A stretch of 64,000 nucleotides of DNA from Archilochus colubris. Taxonomy: Eukaryota > Chordata > Aves > Apodiformes > Trochilidae. Under the pieces are notes generated by a model. The model made no database searches and was not told where the DNA came from. It saw only the letters and a list, made by a program, of their open reading frames with translations. Positions 40,729 through 52,147 of the stretch are shown one piece after another. The stretch spans positions 172,725,480 to 172,789,479 of the forward strand of contig CM041083.1 in NCBI GenBank assembly GCA_023079485.1. Reading direction: 5' to 3'. Position 1 is the stretch's first letter. Each line of letters starts with the position of its first letter. A program made the translations under genes and the position numbers.

Positions 40729-42961
40729 AGACCTTATAGCTTTTCACAGACCTCTTTCTCTGAGAGTCACTCCCTGTAATTTACAGCTTAGCTTGCTAAT
40801 TGCCTTCCCCCAGCCTCTCTTTATATCAAAGAAATGACACTAACTTGTAGCTCACAGTTCTGGCAAAACAAAGCTTGCAGCCTGATGGAGATGAATAAAA
40901 ATCTGGAAGACTAATGCTCTACTACACTGTTGCTCAGCTGCGTGCCAAATGTTCTGGGATCAATGTAGCATTTCCATCTCACTTCTATCCAAGTAGTTTT
41001 GTTTCCCAATGAATATTGTTCCGTGCCTTTTCCCAACAGCTTTGTCAGGCTGTGCTGCACCATTAGTGCTAGCAGTGGAAGAGCAGAAGGAGCCAGGAGC
41101 AGGCAAAGCTCAGTTGGCATGACCAAAGTGTCTGGCATTTTTAAGATCACTGATGATGTCTTCTAGACTCTCGCACTTGCTCTTTTGACACAGAATTGGA
41201 TCCAGCTGTCTTCAAGAAAGCTGCTAAAGCAGATTCAGTAGCTGAGAAGTTGGATTTACCCACCAGGGAAGGTGGCTGTAGCTGCCAGCAGTGGCTTTCT
41301 CTGGACTAGTAGGACAGCAAAGTGATGCTGATCTGATCCCTGCCAGGCAGGGGTGTTGCTGGAGGAGCTGCTCACCATAACCATGAACAGAAGAGCTGTG
41401 TTTAGCTTCATCCACTGTAATCAGTGAGGTAAAAGGAAAACTCTCAAGTAAAAAATTGTCTCCAGACTGGGACAACTCAATTTACCAATCTATAAATCTA
41501 TACTCATTCCATTAGATAAAATACACAGATACAATGGTGGCAATGTCTTTTATTTCCCATTTCTTCCTCTCCATAATACAAGCCTTTTGGAGTTTCTATA
41601 GCACATTTCATTAGTCACAGACACTCAGGAATTGAATGCCTCTTTAGATAGACCTATATGGCAGTTTGTTCATTTTACTGCTCAGATAAAGCTTCTCAGT
41701 GGAGCTCTTCACTAGATAAACTTGGATGTGCTTAGAGAGAAAACATTTTGATGCTGTTAAGAAAATACTACTTTTTGGCACTGTAATTAACAGACACTAC
41801 TAATATGTAAAGAGTGTGTACTTTCCTGCTTCAAAAACTGAACAAACCATGGGGCTCAGGGTGGCCATTCTTCCTCAACAGATGAGTTTGATAACATGTT
41901 ATCACCAAGCCCTGCGAGATCTCCCTAACAGGTGCCAGTGCCCTAACAGGATTTAATGTCCCTGAGCAGCCTCCTCACACTCCATGCCAGCCCCCTGCCC
42001 CAGCAATGCTGCAGTGGTGCCAGTCTCCAGCTCCACTGCTCTCCTGGCCCAGATGTTCAGGGTAATGTCCTGGCTGGGCTGAAATGGGGCTCCTGGGTAA
42101 TGGAAAGGGGTAAAGGGGAGGAAAAAGGAGCTGGTTAGGGCCAGTGAGATCTGTGGGTGGCTTCAGTGCCCCAACAACATAAACTTCAAAATTTAAAGAG
42201 CTACGGGGAGGAAAGATACTTGGTAATATAAAGATGTGGGACAGTAACAACTCTTTGGGGGTCCTGTGACTGAACAGAGTTGAGCTGTGCTTGTTTCTGA
42301 GATGCCCTGTTGGCTTCAGCAAAACAAAATGAACTCAGTGGGTGACAGTGATGTATTTTGGGAAGTGCACATGATCAGCTCAGGGACCCACCTGCATCCC
42401 CAAAGCCAGAAGCCACTCACCCTGTGGTAGCCGATCACTTGTTCTTTAGTAGTCAGTGATTTTTTCTGTACCCACCAGTCAAGACAGCTGCCAGAAAACC
42501 AGTATGTGAACGATATGTAATGAATCTGGGTCATGCTCATGCTGGCAGTCCCTCCAAGAAGGGCTGAGGAGATTTAGGTGCTGTACTTTAAGATGTTACC
42601 TGTCATCGGTCCCACCCTGTCCGTGGATGTTAGAAGGCGAGGCAGGAGAGGCAAATAAAACGTGTCAGCTCCTCAGCCTCTCTCTTCACAGCCATGAGCA
42701 GCTGAAGCCAAGACCTGTAGGGTGGAGGAGGTGAGAGAGGTGAGGAGGTGTGGGGCAGTCATCTGGTGGTATCATCTTCAACCTCTGCTGCTGACATGGC
42801 TACAAACCACCTGAAAAGAACAGCCTGTAAAATCATGCAACTTGTAATCACAGAAAGGTACAAGGATTGCTGTTAAATTAACCTAAACCACTCATGGTTC
42901 CTGTGAACTGCTTTCCCATCTCAAAATGGGATGCCTAAGCATCTCTGGCTTGGGTTGAACA

Positions 42962-42997
42962 ACAGCTGTATCCATGCACTACCATGGATACAGCTGT
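42962..42997. repeat. Perfect 15-bp inverted repeat with 6-base loop
   Basis: ACAGCTGTATCCATG (42962-42976), loop cactac, CATGGATACAGCTGT (42983-42997). The arms match without a mismatch. Each arm carries a CAGCTG E-box. The stem is too short for a canonical pre-miRNA, whose stems are about 25-35 bp. Confidence 0.92.
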
Positions 42998-43807
42998 ATA
43001 CCATGTACTACTACATCTCACTCTGCATGGCAAAATGAGAGAGAACTACAAAATTTGCCACTGTTAGCATGCTCTCTGCCTCCCAGCAGACATTAACTTT
43101 CATGCCTTGCTTTCTCATGTCTGTCAGAGGCAGTGTGACTGGCACAGGCTCAGACAGATGCACAGCCAGCATCCCTGCACAGGTCACCCGCAGCTGTCCC
43201 CACCACGTAGCTCTTCAGCCTGTGTATAGCTCTCCAGCCACCGGCTGAGCAGTGTTTCTTTGGTTGTTTCTTTGGGATGAGTAACTCATAAAATAATCAA
43301 AGGCAAAGTCCCCTACAAACAATGCCTTTAACACTTTTTTTACCTCAAGATACGTGTTGTTTCAGTGAGACTATTAATGCATGTCTGCATTTTTCTCCGT
43401 TGTTGAAGTAAAAGTTTGTCTTCATAGGAAAAATTTACATTCTTACCCTTAACTAAGGATTAGCAATGAATGTGATGTAAATCCCTATGAAGACTCTAAC
43501 AATGGCTGCTATCAAATACTGTGGATGCTAAGAAGTAACACACACTCCAGAAGAGGTCCACCAAAGAGAAGCCCAGGGCAAGTTTCTGTGTACAAAGATC
43601 CATACCCCCAGCTGAAGAAGCCCCTAATCTGAAAATGATTGAAAGCTGGGAAAGTGCTTGGGGGAAGCATCTTCTTCTTCTGTTCTTCTGCTTTTCTTAA
43701 GCTGTTTTCTTCAGTGTTTACTGGTGACTGTTAGAGATGCAATACTGAAAAAGGCAGGCTTTTGGTCTGACCCACAATAGTCTTTATATTTACAGAAGAA
43801 AGTTCAT

Positions 43808-43850
43808 GAATCATAGAATGTCAGGTTGGAAGGGAACTCAAGGACCACCT
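43808..43850 (-). mobile_element. CR1-type 3' tail fragment
   Basis: About 43 bp resembling only the end of an avian CR1 in reverse: gaatcatagaatgtcaggtt, then ggaagggaactcaaggaccacct. The sequence beyond it is not recognisable as CR1, so this is a very short copy. Confidence 0.65.
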
Positions 43851-46242
43851 GAGTGATATTCTAATATTATTGTTTATATGATATGTCCCAGCACCCTTCT
43901 GGGTGATGGTAGCTGGAATCAGTCAAAATCCGAATCACCAGACAAGACCATAGTGGTGATGCAGGTCCCAGATCACAGCAGGGTCCAGAACAGTGAGTTC
44001 TATGATTAGGTACAAAGATGGCTGCAGTGTAACTCAGGCAGAGACCAAGGGCAAAATCACAAACAGTTCTTGAGATAAGGGAAGTGAATCCCCATCAAGG
44101 CTTCTCACAGCTTGTTCTCAAACAGCTCTTTGGTTCAAGGCCAGGCAGATTCACTGTCAAAGCTGGACCTGGGCCCAGGCAGCCCAAGACCCAGGAGAAG
44201 GGGGATGTGCTCAGGGCCAGGGCACCCACCTGGAGCTGAAGATACACCTTTTTCCTAACGTCTGAGCTCCAGGCCCTGCACATCTTTCCCAAATTCAAGG
44301 CAGATGGTGATCAGAAGCAAGAATGCTCTCCTGCCCAGAGCTTCAAACCAAGCAAACCTTGCAGATGCTGTTTGCAGGGCAATGGGTCCACCAGGCCCCC
44401 AGGCTTTGGCCTTGGGAGAAAGGTGCTCAGAATGCTGGGTTTTGCTGGGCTGTGCAACAAGCAGCAAAACCTGATGGGCTCGCTGATTTTTCTGGTTAAA
44501 ACAGTTCCAGGCAGTCTGCTTCATGACCCAGAGCCTTGGGCACAGGCAGCCTGGAGATGCACTGGTTCAAGCCCAGCCCCAGAGCCAGAAAGGGTCAGGA
44601 AACCCATGGCACTGACTGTACTGTGCCTGAAGGAGACATCAAAGAGATGCAGTTTAGAGGAAAGGTCCCTGAGGACCTGGGAGTGACTGTCTGCAGCATG
44701 GCTCTCTCAATTTATATTTCAGAGTGGATTATTTAATTGACATAACTGGGAGTTTTCATTCTCTTCATTGTGGATGCACAGGATAGAGTAGTAGAGACAG
44801 AGAGAAGGAAACATGTTTGGGAGGGAAATAACTGCAGGAGGAGTCTGCAAGCAGGTGAATAATCTGGGAAACTGCTGTGGTAATAAAGATCTCTTTCAAA
44901 CATGCTGTTATAGGATATGGGTTACCACATTCCTTACCCTCTGGAGCAGGAGAGGCTTAATTCTATGTCATGACAAAGAGAAGGGGGAGAGTCAGTGCTC
45001 CTGGGTGACATCCTTAGTGGTGCAAGCCCATGTGTTACAACCCTGGAGGCACGGTGTAGGTAGCCTTGTGCTGTCATGTGTGGCTTCCCATGTGTCCTGT
45101 CTGGCCAGGGAATCAGGCCCATTGGACATGGCAGTGCCAGACTGTGCCATTGCTGCTGGGGGGACCCTGTTTTGGCACATCCTCTAGACAAAAGTGTTTC
45201 TCATAGACTTTGTGCAAGCGGTGGAGACTGCAGCAAGGCAGAGAGTGTCAGAGCAGGTGAGGGAAAGCCTGTCTTAGGGGCTTTGGGACTCAGGGTCAGC
45301 CACCCAAATCCCTCTCTACTCCATCCCACAAGAGTCATAGGCCCTGCTGAAGGCTGCTGCCCTGCATCTATGAGAAGATGGCCACAGGGTTCATGGTGAC
45401 AATTGTCACCAGACACAGTCAGTGCATCTTTCAGCCTGTAGGCTCTAGCATGAGGAGGACCCCCTCAAGGTCTCACCTTGAAAGCTGTGGTTGAGCTTGG
45501 GGCAATCCTCTGTGGTCAGACCTCATCAGCATCACTTGCAGCTGGGTGATGGTACTACACATCTCCACGTGGTCACCTGTGGTCACCTGCACGAGATGGT
45601 CAGTGCTGCAGAGCTGGGTGTGCTGCCCAGGCTTGGTGTTGGTTAGGTTCAGGTGTTGGTGGACAGGCAGCTGTGCTGTCACAGCCCTCTCCTGCTGCCT
45701 GGCCAGGACCCATGGCCTGTCCTCCATAGGGGTACTGAAGCTGCTGCAAACCAGGCTGTGTACCCATCTCAGCACTGTGATTTAAGTATGAAAGACAGCA
45801 GAGACCTGGTTGGCTCTGGCTGGTCTCCCAAAGACAAATCACCAGGATAACCCCAGTTTAGTGAACACTTAAAATGACTCTGGAATGCTGGTAATCTGCT
45901 GGGTAAGGGTTTAGCTCACAAACTCTCTGGTACTGACAGGCCCAAGTGGTGAGTTTTGATGCACATAGGACAGCTCTGGTGTCCTCCAGTTTGATGGCAC
46001 TGGAATCAACCTAACTGCATGTTTGGACATCTGTGGTTGGAGTGATCTTCAGGACCTCCAAATCATAATGTGAAGGCATATTGCCAGCTTCCTAAACACA
46101 TGGAGCTTCCTAAACACTGCTGTTTTGAACAGGTACTGAGTGATATATATTGACTGACATATGTTAATGCTCATGGGTGGATGGGGGAAAGGTGGCTTGA
46201 GTATTTAGCTAGCAGAGGTGTGAATAGCCAGCACATTAGATC

Positions 46243-47261
46243 TGTATTGGGTTTGCATGGCAAGCTTGTGGGTATGGCTTCTGTGAAAGGCTGCTAGAAG
46301 CTTCCCTCATGTCCAACAGAGCTAATGCCAAGTGAGTCCCAGACAGACCTGCCCATCAGTGACACAGGTAGCACCTCTGTGACAACATTTAAGAAGGAGA
46401 AAAAATACTGGGCAGCAGCAGCCAGAAGAGAGGAGTGAGAATATGGGAGAGCAGCAACTCTGCAGACATCAAGGTTAGCGAAGAAGGAGGGGGAAGAGGT
46501 GCTCCAGGTGCCAGAGCAGAAATTCTCCTGCATCCCATGGGGAAGACTATGGCAAGGCAGGCTGTCCCCCTGTAGCCCATGTAGGTCCATGGTGGAGCAG
46601 GTATCTACCTGCAGCCCATAGAGGACCCCACATTGGAGGTGGATGTGCCTGAAGGAAGATGTGACCCCCTGGAGAGCCAGTGCTGGAGCAGGTTTGCTGA
46701 CAGGACCTGTCCCCCCCTTGTTCCTGAAAGGCTGTGTCCTGTGGAAGGAACCCTGCTGGGGCAGTTTGTGAAGAAATTCAGCCCATGGGAAAAAACTCAT
46801 GTTTGGGAAGTTCATGGAGACTGTCACCCATGGGAGGGAGCCCATGGTAGGCCAGGGGAAGAGTGTGAGGAGCCCTCCCTCTGAGGAGGAAGGACCTGCA
46901 GAAACATGGGATGAACTGACCTCAACACCCATTCTCCATTCCCCTGCACTGCTCAGGGGGGAGCTGTTAGAGAAATCAGGGGTGAAGTTGAGCCCAGCAA
47001 GAAGGAAGGGATGGGGAGAAGGTGTTTTAGGGTTTGGTTTTATTTCTCATTACCCTACACCAATTTGGTTTGCAATAAATTACTTTCCCTGAGTCGAGTC
47101 TTGTTTGCCCATGACCATAACTGAGTGAGTGATTTCCCTGCCCATATTATCTTGACCCAGGAGCCTGTGTTTATGTTTTTCTCCCTCATGTCCAGCTGAG
47201 GAGGGGAGTGACAGAGCAGCCTGATGGGCACCTGGTATCCAGCCAGGATAAACCTACCACA
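46243..47261 (+). mobile_element. Solo LTR of an endogenous retrovirus (avian, probably ERVL-like)
   Basis: About 1,019 bp starting TGTATTGGGTTTGCATGGCA and ending ACCTACCACA, with the TG...CA ends of a retroviral LTR. A TATA-like atttaagaagg lies near 46386 and a poly(A) signal AATAAA at 47074-47079. In between are degenerate repeats on the theme cccatggaggaccccac and ctggagcaggt. The flanking 5-mers are AGATC and CCATC (3 of 5 identical), consistent at best with a decayed 5-bp target duplication. No primer-binding site, gag, pol or env follows, so it is a solo LTR left by recombination. The overall layout matches an LTR type I recall as common in songbird genomes, but the family name is not certain. 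Open frames inside it, including 212 codons antisense at 46294-46932, are not genes. Confidence 0.85.
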
Positions 47262-50008
47262 CCATCACAAGGCTTGATGACCTGTTTTAGCTTTTGCCAC
47301 ACTTTAGCTGCTAAAGTTTAGCAATACACTTTTTCTCCTTCTCACACTCACTGAGTGCTGCAGGACTTACACCTGCACTGCAGAGAACAGTAATTTTTTT
47401 AGCAGAAGTGTCTCAAAGTCATATTGCAGTGACACTGAAGTATCTCAAGGGCTCACATTGTTTTCAGGAGCCTTCACCTGGACTTCATCTGATTTCACTG
47501 ACTCAGATTTAAGTAATTTTTGCATAAGCAAAACCAAGGTAATGCAAATAATTAAAACAGAAAAGGTAAAAATTTACTGAGGTGGATCTGAAGGGCTTCT
47601 GCTTCCCCTTGTTCCCCTGGACCCCAGCATCACAACGTGCATTTCCATGCTGCCTGTGTGTTGTGGAACCAACATCTCCCAGCACACACCCAGAGCAAGC
47701 TGTGTCCATCCCTGGTGAATGTAACGCTGACCACAGCATCCTGAGGAAGGCAGCTCTTCTTCTGTATTCTCATATCCAAGTATTAACCTGCCCTAACATC
47801 GTTTCATTTGCCAGAGCTGATCACACAGCCTGAGATCACTTCCCTGCAGAGGTTATGCAGAAGCAGAGGCAGGTTCCAATAACTTCTGTTCTGCAAAGCA
47901 GGTGTTAGTTTCTGCTCTGGTGTAAGATTTTATATGTGTATGTATGTATTTATTTATCTCCCTCTCTCTGCTTGTCTTGCTGCAGAGATAATAAAGTCAT
48001 GGCTGTGGTGCTACATGAATCTGTAACCAGAGACACTTCCCTGTCTGTGCCTTGATGGAAGAGAACTCAAGCATAGTTACACTTCTGCTATCAACACAGA
48101 CCCACTGCAGCTGACTACTGCCACTATCTCTTGCTCATTTGAGGAGATATTCTGCATAGTTCTGCCTGCAAATAATTATTCATTTGGTACCATGCTGTTA
48201 CAAACAACATATAACATTCTTCCTATTTCAGTAACTTCAGCTTGGAAGAAGTCACCAAAGCACCGAGAGTCCCCAGGCTTACACACTGAGGCTGGATTCA
48301 CATGATTATTGGCAGAAATGGCAATTTTATTTTAAAGCCTCCGGTGATCTGATCTCAGAATCTATTTGGATCTTTGGTCCCCATGGCAATAGCTTCTCAA
48401 ATCCTGAAAATAACAACGTGTGCATCTATTTTGACTGAACAAACCCGACACCGCACATGCGTGAGGAGAAGCACAGGGGTGTGTGCCTGCAGGGAGGGGG
48501 TTTCATTTCCATCAGGAGGGCAAGCAGCTATTTTCCAAGTGCACAAAGAGATCTGCTCTACTTGGTCAGATGTGTCAAACAAGGATGTGCTATTTTTACA
48601 TCGTCACTTTTTAAAGCAGGCCTGGGTACATCCTTTTGAGTGGCTTCCTAATGATACCTGATGTGGTTCACATGCATCAGTGAAATCCCACTGAAATGGT
48701 GCCACAGGAGAGGAGAGGCTGGAAAATGGATTCTAACCTCCTTATGCATATTCACATGGTTCTCTCTTTGTATTGGAGTTGTTATTCAAAGTGGGAAGCC
48801 TTGTGAGCTGTTTTGGTCAAGAACAGCAACTTGTTTTCATCTTTGATGCTGCCTTAAGTGTTTGAAGATTACATATGATGAAGGAAGAATCAATGGCACG
48901 GGCAGTTTCTTTACTTACAGATCTCTGCCTTCCTGGTGAACCTTGATTTGGTTCTGTGAAGGTGCTCGAGCAGGGCTGTGCCTGGATGAACCTCTTCCCA
49001 TAGGCTATCAGGTATCACATGGACTTCATCTCCTGGTTGCTCAGCTCTGCATCACTCCTGGAGCCTGCACCCTGTGTGGTCCCCACGCAAGAGTGTCAGG
49101 GGGTGGTGGGCACTGGGTCCTGCAGGAAGATGGGCAGCAGGAAGATGGGCATCATTTGCTATCAGTGTTTTGTTGCTGGCTGATGTTCAGCTGCCTGCAG
49201 CCTCCTGCAGGTTGTTGTGTGGGGGGTGTTGAGACAGCTGGACCCGCACAAAGATTTATTCATGAGGTCTGTAGCTGGTGGTGTGCATTAACTCCAGAAG
49301 TAAGAGCTGTTTTTTTGGGAAAGATAAAAAAAATACAAGGAGAGAAACAGAAAAGAAAGGAAAACCCATCCCTGTGGCCAGCTGAGAGGAGAAGGAACAG
49401 GAGATCTCCAGGGGAATGTCCAGCCCTGGGCATCAACTCTGGTGAAATGGGTGAACACCCTGCAGCAAATTTGCTGTGGTAACTATATACATTTTCCTTA
49501 TTTATTTGGTCCCCTCAAGCTCCCTGTTGGTTTTTCCCACTTACAAAGCTGTAAGCTCTGCTGGGAGCACACACTGATGGGGCACGCTGGTTGTTGTTGG
49601 AGCTTCATGTGTGCATTCTGTCAGGTCCCCAAATGTAAACTGTGAGCAAGAGTCCAGGAGTAGGAAGAGGGGTGGGTAAGGAAGAGGATCCTCACACTAG
49701 TGGCCATCACTTCATATGGGAGACCATTGTAATAGGGCTTGCAGGATCAGATCCATGAGAATGAGGCAAAGCCAAATGGGGATGATGAGGAAAATGACCA
49801 CTCAGGGGCTTGAGATAACCCAGCAGCCTGGGAGAGAGACAGAAGAGTGAGGAGGCTGCAGAGCTGCAGACAGGTTGTATGTCCAACAGGCTGAGACACT
49901 TTATGTTCTGCACAGCAAAGCCAGGGCGTGGCTGAGAAGAACATGCAGAGTCAGGAGCTGGGAAATGCTCCCAGTTGGAGCTGTACAGCTCTAAATTTCT
50001 AAATTGTC

Positions 50009-50031
50009 TTTTTTTTTTTTTTTTTTTTTTT
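50009..50031 (+). repeat. Poly-T tract (23 T)
   Basis: Uninterrupted run of 23 T, followed by attatcacaa. No adjoining retroposed sequence was recognised on either side. Confidence 0.95.
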
Positions 50032-50620
50032 ATTATCACAACCAGCAGAGCTGGTGATGACAAACGCTCCCTGCAATGGCATCTCACCAGCTGCAAACTG
50101 AAATGCAAGTATCTTCAGGTCCTCACTTGGCTCAAGGACACCCTGGTGTGTCCCCATGGCATTCAGCTGAGACAACTGAGGTTCCGTGGCTCACTGGCCA
50201 GGACAGGGCAATGCCAGGCTCTGTGATGGACTTGCAGGGGCTCTGTTGGTGGGGTCAGGGTCTGTCACCACATGCAGACATGGGGCATCTGGCTTCAGCC
50301 TGGAGGCACTGCTGCATCTGTCTGCTGTTCCTGTCCCCAGCATCCACTGACAGATGCTGTCATCCCAAGGCAGGGACATCCAACCCACTGGTGAAACAGA
50401 CTCACCAGGACCTGCTGTTTTCCAGCATCAGACATTGAGCTCAGCCAGTCCTGAGATTGGCTTTGTCATCCTGGTGAGTCTGGGATGGATTTTTCAGCTT
50501 TTATTCATTGGTGCAAGGAAAAGGAAAAAGATAAGGGCCAGATGAGGCAAGGAAAACTCAAGGGAAGGAAAACATCAGGGAGAGGAAAAAAAAGAATAGG
50601 AGGGAGAGGAGGGAAGGGAA

Positions 50621-51026
50621 TGGGAGGGAGGGAGGGAGGGAGGGAAGGAGGGAAGGAGGGAAGGAGGGAAGGAAGGAAGGAAGGAAGGAAGGAAGGAAGG
50701 AAGGAAGGAAGGAAGGAAGGAAGGAAGGAAGGAAGGAAGGAAGGAAGGAAGGAAGGAAGGAAGGAAGGAAGGAAGGAAGGAAGGAAGGAAGGAAGGAAAG
50801 GAAGGAAGGAAGGAAGGAAGGAAGGAAGGAAGGAAGGAAGGAAGGAAGGAAGGAAGGAAGGAAGGAAGGAAGGAAGGAAGGAAGGAAGGAAGGAAGGAAG
50901 GAAGGAAGGAAGGAAGGAAGGAAGGAAGGAAGGAAGAAAGGAAGGAAGGAAGGAAGGAAGGAAGGAAGGAAGGAAGGAAGGAAGGAAGGAAGGAAGGAAG
51001 GAAGGAAGGAAGGAAGGAAGGAAGGA
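50621..51026 (+). repeat. (GGAA)n tetranucleotide microsatellite, about 400 bp
   Basis: The array grades from GGGA units (50621-50644) through alternating GGGA/GGAA units (about 50645-50666) to almost pure GGAA (50667-51026, roughly 90 units). There are two visible interruptions: a one-base insertion near 50799 and a G-to-A change near 50936. The 4-base period has no stop codon in either strand, so open frames of 160-184 codons encoding KEGR or LPSF repeats arise automatically and are not proteins. Tandem GGAA motifs are ETS-factor core sites. Confidence 0.98.
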
Positions 51027-51545
51027 CAAAAAATCATAAGGACCACTATAATTTCTATTTCACTGCTTGCCTCAAGCTATAGTGGATTTAAAGCACAACC
51101 TCAAACAGCATGAGTGTTGGCAATGGTCTGTCTAAGCTGTAGAGCATGATGATGACAACAGAACACAAATAAAAATGTGAGCGTGGAATGACTGAGAGAG
51201 GGCAGAACTTTTCATAAGCATTTATTTGCAGATAGTTTTATGATGATTTAATACAGTTGATGTAAAATCTGGCTGAGCTGAACTGAGTGTCAGCCAGCCC
51301 TGTGTGGCTACTAAAATTTAGCTGAACTTGACATTTTATGCCAATTTATTTAGGTGAGGAGAGGGTGCTGCTTTTGGGGGTAGCATCTCCCCTGCCAGCC
51401 TGGCTGCCAGGGCTGGTTCTGTTCCTGACGGTCCTCACTATGAGCCAGTATGGGCTTTGGTGAACTGGGTCAGAGAACTGACCCAGGGGGAAAAGCAAAA
51501 AGGGGGGTTTGGTTGCTTTGGTTTGGTTGTTTGTTTTTTGTTATA

Positions 51546-51565
51546 GTTTTGTTTTGTTTTGTTTT
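51546..51565 (+). repeat. (GTTTT)4 simple repeat
   Basis: Four uninterrupted GTTTT units within a T-rich stretch (51510-51580). Confidence 0.9.
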
Positions 51566-52103
51566 CTTTTCTTGTCCTGGGCTGTTTTTCCTGCCCTGTG
51601 CCAGCTACTGAGGGCCTCCCAGAAGCCCTCCAGCGATACGACTCAGCAGTTCCCCTGCTGCCAAGGCAAATACAAGCAGGCAGGAAAAACCACACCGGTA
51701 AAACCCCAAAACCCTGTGAGACTTTTTCACCCACTTTGAAAAACTGTAGAAGTGGGGGACCCTGTTTGGAAGGACTCCAGGGTGGGTCCCCTTGGGCAGA
51801 GAGCCCCAGGTGTCCCATCCTGCCCCTCAGAGGGAGCTCTGGTGGCTTTGTGAGAGGCTGAACTGCACTGTGCCCCTCCACGCTGCACACCCCCTGTCTC
51901 CTTGTCAGCAGCACTCAGCAAGCTGAGTGTGAAAAGAAGAAAGAGGCCAAGTGGAAGAGAAACTGAAAGCCACTCGCCCTCCTGGCTACCAGGAGCTTCT
52001 CTTCTGGCAGAAAACTGGGGTTGGCTCTGCCAAAATCACCAACAGATTTCTGTCTTTTCAAGTAATACTTGAGGGTTTAGATAATTATGTCAGTGCCACA
52101 GAC

Positions 52104-52147
52104 TTTATTTCATTTTATTTCATTTTATTTCATTTTATTTTTTTTTT
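52104..52147 (+). repeat. Alternating TTTTA/TTTCA pentanucleotide repeat
   Basis: About four copies of the 10-bp unit ATTTCATTTT, that is TTTCA and TTTTA in strict alternation, ending in a run of T. Confidence 0.9.

Larger units (their letters stand above)
40740..46242. other. Intergenic sequence upstream of KPNA3, no gene seen
   Basis: 5.5 kb between the promoter-side insertion and the solo LTR. It holds a 15-bp perfect hairpin (42962-42997), a CR1-type tail fragment (43808-43850) and moderately GC-rich stretches (44050-44650, 45000-45800). Open frames of 100-124 codons in the GC-rich parts overlap on both strands and show no domain I can name, so I do not call them genes. A spliced non-coding RNA cannot be excluded. 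Confidence 0.7.

Noticed and set aside
44520..44600. Possible tRNA-like B box (ggttcaagccc)
   Set aside because: No A box at the right distance and no cloverleaf could be folded.
45473..45775. 100-codon minus-strand frame that looked weakly like a coiled-coil remnant
   Set aside because: The resemblance (TITQLQVMLMRSD) is too short and has no matching flanking sequence.
46294..46932. 212-codon antisense open frame as a gene
   Set aside because: It lies wholly inside a solo LTR and shows no retroviral or cellular domain.
48943..49482. 179-codon plus-strand open frame as a new gene
   Set aside because: No recognisable domain, no supporting splice or promoter context, and no retrocopy signature such as a poly(A) tail with target duplication.
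50621..51026. CRISPR-like direct repeats
   Set aside because: The period is 4 bp without spacers, and the genome is a vertebrate.
50485..51046. Repetitive proteins of KEGR or LPSF units
   Set aside because: Direct products of the stop-free GGAA microsatellite on each strand.
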